Positions 59,333 to 64,000 of a stretch of DNA of 64,000 bases are shown here, piece by piece (the stretch's first letter is position 1; each line of letters opens with the position of its first letter). The position numbers and the translations under genes are program-made. This stretch comes from Methylobacterium sp. (GTDB lineage: Bacteria; Pseudomonadota; Alphaproteobacteria; Rhizobiales; Beijerinckiaceae). A model generated the notes under the pieces. That model was not told the origin of the DNA. It saw nothing but the letters and a program-made list of their open reading frames with translations, and searched no databases. The stretch spans positions 1 to 64,000 of the forward strand of contig NZ_JAIETD010000068.1 of the NCBI RefSeq assembly GCF_019745455.1, written 5' to 3'.

Positions 59333-60097
59333 ATGTCCGACCACGTCACCATCGAAGACCAACCCGGCGGCGTGCGGCTGATCCGGCTCACCCGGCCGGA
59401 GAAGAAGAATGCCCTGACCGGCGCGATGTACGACGCCATGAAGGCGAGCCTGGAACAGGCGGACGAATCGGGTGAGGTCGGCGCAATCGTCTTCGCCGGG
59501 GTGCCGGGCATGTTCACGGCCGGCAACGACATCGGCGACTTCGTCGCCGGAGCCCAAAAACCCTTCACCGAAGCGCCGGCCCTCCATTTCATCCGCCAGC
59601 TCGCCCGCACCACGACGCCCATGGTGGCGGCGGTGGACGGGATCGCTGTCGGCATCGGCACGACCCTGACGCTCCATTGCGACCTCGTCTATGCGAGCCC
59701 GGCAGCGCGCTTCCGGATGCCCTTCGTCGAGCTCGGCCTCGTGCCGGAGGCGGCCTCGTCCTACCTGCTGCCGCGCCGCGTCGGCCTGCTGAAGGCGACC
59801 GAGCTGCTGCTACTGTCTGAGCCCTTCGACGCCGACGAGGCGTTGCGGCTCGGGCTCCTGAATGCCGTGATCCCGAGCGAGATGCTGGTGGAGCACGCGC
59901 TGGCCAAGGCCGCTGCGCTCGCCGCACTGCCGCGCGGGTCGCTGAAGGCGTCGCGCGCGCTGATCCGGGGCGACCAGGCCGATGTCGCGGCAGCCCTCGA
60001 GGCGGAAGCGGTCGCCTTCGAGGCGCGCTTGAGGGCACCGGAGGCTCAGGCCGCCTTCATGAATTTCCTGTTGAAATCCAAGCCGTCGAGGTCATGA
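59333..60097 (+). CDS. Enoyl-CoA hydratase/isomerase family protein
   Basis: A 254-residue crotonase-fold enzyme. MSDHVTIEDQPGGVRLIRLTRPEKKNALTGAMYDAM, then VFAGVPGMFTAGNDIGDF (oxyanion-hole loop), VAAVDGIAVGIGTTLTLHCDLVYAS and PFVELGLVPEAASSYLLPRRVG. The Glu in VELGLVPE is the expected catalytic acid/base. It would hydrate or isomerise the enoyl-CoA produced by the preceding dehydrogenase. Its stop codon overlaps the start of the next gene (ATGA). Confidence 0.92.
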   Translation: MSDHVTIEDQPGGVRLIRLTRPEKKNALTGAMYDAMKASLEQADESGEVGAIVFAGVPGMFTAGNDIGDFVAGAQKPFTEAPALHFIRQLARTTTPMVAAVDGIAVGIGTTLTLHCDLVYASPAARFRMPFVELGLVPEAASSYLLPRRVGLLKATELLLLSEPFDADEALRLGLLNAVIPSEMLVEHALAKAAALAALPRGSLKASRALIRGDQADVAAALEAEAVAFEARLRAPEAQAAFMNFLLKSKPSRS

Positions 60098-60954
60098 CCG
60101 CGCCGCCGGACCTGTCCCGGAAGATCTGCCTAGTGGCGGGCGCCTCGCGCGGCGTCGGGCGCGGCATCGCCAGGGCCCTCGGAGAGGCCGGTGCCACGGT
60201 CGTCGTCACCGCCCGCTCCAGCGAGACCGGGCAGCGCACGGAAGGCCGCTCTGAATTCATCGAGGATACGGCCCGCGAGGTCGATGCCGCCGGTGGCCGC
60301 GGCCACCATTATCTCTGCGACCATACCAGCGAACGCGCCGTCGACGGGCTCGTCCACTGGATGCTGCGCCGGTTCGGTCGCATCGACGTCGCCGTGTCGA
60401 GCGTCTGGGGCGGCAACGAGGGCTATGACGGCGAACGCTATCCCGACGGCGCCGAGTGGGGCACGCCGTTCTGGCGCCGGTCCGCCGAGCCCCTGTCGGC
60501 CTATTTCGGAAGCGGCCCTTACCCCGCCTTGCTACTGGCGAGGGCCGTGGCTCCCGCGATGGTCTCGGCGAAAGCCGGGCTCCTCGCCTTCGTCTCGTTC
60601 GATACCGCAGGCGGCTATCTCGGCGACATCCACTACGATCTTGCCAAGGCCACCACCAACCGCCTTGCCTTCGACTGCGCCCAGGAACTCCGCCCCTACG
60701 GCGTCACGGCTCTCGGCCTCTCGCCCGGCTTCGTGCGCACCGAGCGCGCCCTCGCCATCGGCCATGCCGATCGCGCCACCGAGAGCCCCCTCTATGCCGG
60801 ACGCGCCCTGACGGCCCTTGCCGCCGACCCGGACGTGACGGCGCAGGCCGGCCTCATCCTTCACGCGGGCGACCTTGCCGCCCGCTACGGCTTCACCGAC
60901 GCGGACGGCACAACGCCGCCGCCCTTCAAGATCGATCGAGAGGACACGCCATGA
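60094..60954 (+). CDS. SDR family oxidoreductase, first of two
   Basis: A 286-residue short-chain dehydrogenase. ICLVAGASRGVGRGIARALGEAG holds the cofactor motif (GxxxGxG), followed by DVAVSSVWGGNEGY where classical SDRs have NNAG. The active site reads LAFVSFDTAGGYLGDIHYDLAKATTNRLAFDCAQEL with YxxxK intact (YDLAK). The altered NNAG segment (VSSVWGG) is a feature of a separate SDR subgroup. ATGA overlaps link it to the enoyl-CoA hydratase before and to the next SDR after. Confidence 0.88.
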   Translation: MTAPPDLSRKICLVAGASRGVGRGIARALGEAGATVVVTARSSETGQRTEGRSEFIEDTAREVDAAGGRGHHYLCDHTSERAVDGLVHWMLRRFGRIDVAVSSVWGGNEGYDGERYPDGAEWGTPFWRRSAEPLSAYFGSGPYPALLLARAVAPAMVSAKAGLLAFVSFDTAGGYLGDIHYDLAKATTNRLAFDCAQELRPYGVTALGLSPGFVRTERALAIGHADRATESPLYAGRALTALAADPDVTAQAGLILHAGDLAARYGFTDADGTTPPPFKIDREDTP

Positions 60955-61811
60955 CCGGCAGCTTGCGCGGAAAGACCCTGTTCATCACCGGCGCCTCCCG
61001 TGGCATCGGGCTCGCCATCGGCTTGCGCGCCGCCCGCGACGGAGCCAACGTGGCGATCGCGGCGAAGACCGGCACGCCGCATCCGAAGCTTGAAGGCACC
61101 ATCCATACCGCCGCCGCCGAGATCGAGGCGGCCGGCGGGCGCGCCCTGCCGCTCCTCGTCGACGTGCGCGACGAGGACAGCGTCGCCAAGGCCATCGAGA
61201 CGACGGCCGCCACCTTCGGCGGCATCGACATCGTCGTGAACAATGCCAGCGCGATCTCCCTGTCGCCGACGCCTCATACCGAGATGAAGCGCTTCGACCT
61301 GATGCACCAGATCAATACGCGCGGCACCTACATGGTGTCGAAATACGCGATTCCGCATCTCGCCAAGGCCGAGAACCCGCATATCCTGATGCTGTCGCCG
61401 CCCCTCGACATGCAGGAGAAGTGGTTCGCGCCCCACCTCGCCTACACGATGGCGAAGTTCGGCATGTCGCTCTGCGTGCTCGGCCTTGCCGGCGAGTTGC
61501 GCAAGCAGGGCATCGCCGTGAATGCGCTCTGGCCGCGCACCACCATCGCCACGGCCGCCGTGAAGAACCTGCTGGGCGGAGACATGCTCATCAATGCGAG
61601 CCGCACGCCGCAGATCATCGCCGACGCCGCCTACGCACTCTTCCTGAAGCCGTCGCTTGAGATCACCGGGCAATTCCTCATCGACGACACCTTCCTCAGC
61701 GAGCAGGGTGTCACGGACTTCTCACAATACCGCGTCACACCCGGCGTCCCTCTTGCACCGGACTTCTTCGTGCCGGATGCGAGCGTACCGCCCGAAGGGG
61801 CCTTCGCCTGA
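60951..61811 (+). CDS. SDR family oxidoreductase, HSDL2-like
   Basis: A 286-residue SDR with TLFITGASRGIGLAIGLRAARDGANV, VNNASAISL (NNA(G/S)), YMVSKYAIPHLAKAENPHILMLSPPLD and a catalytic YTMAKFGMS (YxxxK). HIHTAAAEIEAAGG-type residues match the hydroxysteroid dehydrogenase-like protein 2 group (without the SCP2 domain of the animal protein). It could oxidise the 3-hydroxyacyl intermediate of the operon. Start ATG overlaps the previous stop (ATGA). Confidence 0.9.
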   Translation: MTGSLRGKTLFITGASRGIGLAIGLRAARDGANVAIAAKTGTPHPKLEGTIHTAAAEIEAAGGRALPLLVDVRDEDSVAKAIETTAATFGGIDIVVNNASAISLSPTPHTEMKRFDLMHQINTRGTYMVSKYAIPHLAKAENPHILMLSPPLDMQEKWFAPHLAYTMAKFGMSLCVLGLAGELRKQGIAVNALWPRTTIATAAVKNLLGGDMLINASRTPQIIADAAYALFLKPSLEITGQFLIDDTFLSEQGVTDFSQYRVTPGVPLAPDFFVPDASVPPEGAFA

Positions 61812-61824
61812 GACTTAGAGCCAA

Positions 61825-62829
61825 GTGATCTTCATCCATCAGCCCATGGCCGGCGCCGGGCACATGCTGCTCGAGCGCCGCCCCCTCGAATTGCAGGATC
61901 CGATTCCCGACGACACCGTCTGGCTCGACATGGTCCGGCCGACCCGCGAGGAGGACCTCAAGGTCGAGGGGTTCATGAGCATCTCGGTGCCCACCCGCGA
62001 GGAGATGAAGGACATCGAGCCGTCCGAGCTCCTCTATGTCGAGGACGGCGCCCGCTACATGACGGGGCGCGTGCTCAGCAAGGTCGACGGCTCCGAGGAG
62101 CCGGGTCTCGCCGGCATCACCTTCATCCTGAAGGGCGCCCGCCTCGTCACCGTGCGCTACGAGGAGCCTCAGGCCTTCCGGATGTACACGCAGCGCGCCG
62201 GGCGGGCGACGGGCAACGGCCCTTCGGTTTCGACCTCGGGCGAGACCATCCTGGCCGGGCTCATCGAGACGGTGATCGACCGCGCCGCCGACGTACTCCA
62301 GCTCCAGGGCGAACGCATCGACCGGCTTTCGGGCAAGATCTTCGAGGAGAAGGCGGACCCGAGCGCCCGCAACACGGCCCTGCAGGACACCCTCCGGGCA
62401 TTGGGGCGCCACGGCGATCTCATCTCGAAGCAGCGCGAGAGCCTGGTCTCGATGGAGCGCATACTTCTCTCGCTCTCGGCGACCTATCGCACCGCCAAGG
62501 CGCCGCGGGAGCTGCGCGAGGACGTACGCTCGACCCTGCGCGATCTTCAGTCGCTCGAGGAGCACGCGACATTCCTGTCCTCGAAGATCCAGTTCCTGCT
62601 CGACGCGACCCTCGGCCTCGTGAACCTCGAGCAGAACAACATCATCAAGCTGTTCTCGGTCATGGCGGTGGTGTTCATGCCACCGACCCTCATCGCCTCG
62701 GTCTACGGCATGAACTTCAAGGCGATGCCTGAGCTCGACTGGCGCTTCGGGTACCCGATGGCGGTGGTGATGATGGTGGTGGCCGCGGTGCTGCCCTACG
62801 TGTTCTTTCGATGGAAGAAGTGGCTTTGA
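61825..62829 (+). CDS. CorA-type magnesium transporter
   Basis: A 334-residue inner-membrane channel. The N-terminal domain is soluble (about 1-260) and rich in helices (DRLSGKIFEEKADPSARN, VSMERILLSLSATYRTAKAPRELREDVRSTLRDLQSLEEHATFLSSKIQFLLDATLGLVNLEQN); two membrane helices follow around the signature YGMNF (GMN) and end in a basic tail FFRWKKWL. Only 13 bp after the SDR gene, so co-transcribed. The start may be GTG at 61825 or the ATG at 61846. Confidence 0.9.
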   Translation: MIFIHQPMAGAGHMLLERRPLELQDPIPDDTVWLDMVRPTREEDLKVEGFMSISVPTREEMKDIEPSELLYVEDGARYMTGRVLSKVDGSEEPGLAGITFILKGARLVTVRYEEPQAFRMYTQRAGRATGNGPSVSTSGETILAGLIETVIDRAADVLQLQGERIDRLSGKIFEEKADPSARNTALQDTLRALGRHGDLISKQRESLVSMERILLSLSATYRTAKAPRELREDVRSTLRDLQSLEEHATFLSSKIQFLLDATLGLVNLEQNNIIKLFSVMAVVFMPPTLIASVYGMNFKAMPELDWRFGYPMAVVMMVVAAVLPYVFFRWKKWL

Positions 62830-62892
62830 GCAGGGCGACCGAAGGTTTGGGCCGCAGACATTGCGGCGACCTGACATCACCGGATTAGGCCC

Positions 62893-63657
62893 ATGTGCGG
62901 TCGCTTCTTCATGCGCCAGGCGCCCGAGATTTTCCGCCAGTTCTACGGCTACTCGGAGCAGCCGAACTTCCCGCCGCGCTACAATGTGGCCCCGACGCAG
63001 CCCGTGGCGGTGGTCGTCTCCGAGGGCGGGGAGCCGCATTTCCGGCTCATGCGCTGGGGTTTCTGGCCCGGCTGGCTGAAGGATCCGCGTGACTTCCCCC
63101 TGATCATCAATGCCCGCAGCGAGACCATGGCGGAGAAGGCGTCGTTCCGCGGCGCGCTCCGCCACCGCCGCTGCATCCTTCTCGCCGACGACTTCTACGA
63201 ATGGCGCCGCGAGGGCAGCGGCAAGGCCGCGACGCGCACGCCCTTCAAGATCGAGCGCGCCGATCGGGCGCCGATGGCGCTGGCGGGATTATGGGAGACC
63301 TGGGCGTCGCCCGACGGCTCGGAGGTCGATACCGCGGCCATCGTCACCACCGGCGCCAACGGCGTGCTTGCCGCCATCCACGACCGGATGCCGGCGGTTC
63401 TCGGGCGCGACGACGTCGCATCCTGGCTCGACACACGCAGCCTCGATTCCGGCCCGGCTGCGTCCCTGTGCCGACCCTGCCCCGAGGACTGGCTGACACT
63501 CGATCCGGTGAGTGCGCGGGTCAACGATGCCCGCCACGATGAGCCGGATCTGATCGAGCCGGTGCGGGCGCCGAACCGGAGCGCTTCCGGAATGGACGCT
63601 CCCGCGCCCGACCGGCAGCGATCGAGCGACGAGGACGCGCAGGGCGCGCTGTTCTGA
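62893..63657 (+). CDS. HMCES/YedK-type DNA-protein cross-link sensor (SRAP)
   Basis: A 254-residue SRAP-domain protein. It begins MCGRFF, with the catalytic Cys2 that crosslinks to abasic sites in single-stranded DNA. Further motifs are PRYNVAPTQPVAVV, MRWGFWPGWLKDPRDFPLIINARSET (Asn of NARSE), ILLADDFYEWRRE (Glu), TGANGVLAAIHDRMPAVL (His of HDRMP). All four active-site parts are present. The C-terminal 25 residues are disordered. It shields abasic sites during replication. Confidence 0.93.
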   Translation: MCGRFFMRQAPEIFRQFYGYSEQPNFPPRYNVAPTQPVAVVVSEGGEPHFRLMRWGFWPGWLKDPRDFPLIINARSETMAEKASFRGALRHRRCILLADDFYEWRREGSGKAATRTPFKIERADRAPMALAGLWETWASPDGSEVDTAAIVTTGANGVLAAIHDRMPAVLGRDDVASWLDTRSLDSGPAASLCRPCPEDWLTLDPVSARVNDARHDEPDLIEPVRAPNRSASGMDAPAPDRQRSSDEDAQGALF

Positions 63658-63689
63658 GATCGAAGCGGCAACGCTGGGCTTTCGCCACG

Positions 63690-63723
63690 AAAAAGCCCGC
63701 CCCCGCTCTCGCGGGGACGGGCC
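63690..63723. terminator. Terminator between HMCES-type gene and oxlT-like gene
   Basis: GCCCG and CCCCGC pair with GCGGGG and CGGGC around TCTC, with a one-base bulge; AAAAA on the left gives a U-tract for the leftward transporter gene. It lies between two convergent genes. Confidence 0.75.
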
Positions 63724-63739
63724 GGTCGAGTTCGCCGGA

Positions 63740-64000
63740 TCAGGCGTGGGCCAGCGCGGCAGCGGGAGCGGTCGAGCCGTTCTCCGCATGGTGGCGCTTG
63801 AGCATCGGCCTCAGCACCGCGATCGCAAGGAACGCCGCCAGGAGATCCATCGCCGCCACGGTGTAGAGCACCGTCGCCCAGGTGCCGGTCGCCTGCATCA
63901 GCAGGTTGCCGAGCGGCACGAACAGCGCGGCCACACCCTTGGCGCAGTAGAGCACGCCGTAGATCTTGCCGATATGAGCCGAACCGAAGGTGTCCGCCGC
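63740..64000 (-). CDS. Oxalate/formate-type MFS antiporter, C-terminal part
   Basis: The frame is open to the right edge, so only the last 86 residues are seen. They include AADTFGSAHIGKIYGVLYCAKG, then LFVPLGNLLMQATGTWATVLYTVAAMDLLAAFLAIAVLRPM and an Ala-rich tail. The FG..H.G..YG..Y..KG pattern is that of OxlT-like major facilitator antiporters. Methylobacterium strains use such a protein in oxalate metabolism. The rest of the gene lies outside the window. Confidence 0.8.
   Translation of the reverse strand, partial: AADTFGSAHIGKIYGVLYCAKGVAALFVPLGNLLMQATGTWATVLYTVAAMDLLAAFLAIAVLRPMLKRHHAENGSTAPAAALAHA

Overview
The window is a high-GC chromosomal segment of an alphaproteobacterium, most likely Methylobacterium/Methylorubrum or a close relative in the Hyphomicrobiales. 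The evidence is a PhyR/NepR general stress response pair whose phospho-acceptor falls at Asp190 (the position known from Methylobacterium PhyR), the C-terminus of an oxalate/formate-type antiporter at the right edge, DUF2865 and DUF1328 proteins, and dense alphaproteobacterial codon usage. No plasmid, phage, CRISPR or intact insertion sequence is visible. The left edge carries a deleted IS5-type transposase remnant and a degenerate tRNA-Gly.

Layout. 1-2 kb: mobile-element and tRNA scars, then small ORFs including a PhnA-domain protein. 2.2-7.3 kb: adenine deaminase, two tiny membrane proteins and a leftward sulfonate/taurine-type ABC importer (binding protein, permease, ATPase). 7.4-12.7 kb: a DUF3597 protein, a hybrid histidine kinase, a polyamine-binding protein with a RidA protein, and small stress membrane proteins. 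12.8-18 kb: a frameshifted intradiol dioxygenase, a GST, a HigBA-type toxin-antitoxin pair, and rpsO-pnp. 18-34 kb: envelope and metabolic housekeeping genes (GDPD, amino acid permease, cell wall amidase, PBP1A, metallopeptidase, phosphoesterase, aminotransferase, HAD, MarR, MBL). 35.2-36.7 kb: an AT-rich island and a chemoreceptor relic. 36.8-39.7 kb: an Nramp manganese transporter and an OprB-type porin. 39.7-45.9 kb: the stress-response cluster. 46-50 kb: pyruvate phosphate dikinase and a broken EAL gene. 50-57 kb: SleB hydrolase, a repeat-containing secreted protein, acrylyl-CoA reductase, a Gre-type factor, LysR, WrbA and Sua5. 57.5-63.7 kb: an acyl-CoA dehydrogenase / enoyl-CoA hydratase / two-SDR operon, CorA and a HMCES-type protein.

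The most informative feature is regulatory. Nine sequences of the form GGAAC-N16/17-(C/G)GTT, the EcfG sigma-factor promoter pattern, lie at promoter distance before genes, seven of them between 39.9 and 45.7 kb. They precede nepR and phyR themselves (two back-to-back divergent copies), DUF1328, a 58-aa protein, a KGG-repeat protein and a DUF892 ferritin-like protein, with two outliers at DUF3597 and a DUF2892 protein. One box has no ORF behind it but is followed after about 90 nt by a perfect intrinsic terminator. This predicts an unannotated EcfG-dependent small RNA convergent with phyR.

A second small regulon is suggested by two copies of ATAGC-N4-GCTAT, the core of the MntR operator, one before mntH and one before the downstream porin. 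That would make the porin a candidate outer-membrane manganese channel. All functional names rest on reading motifs and family resemblance; no database search was run.
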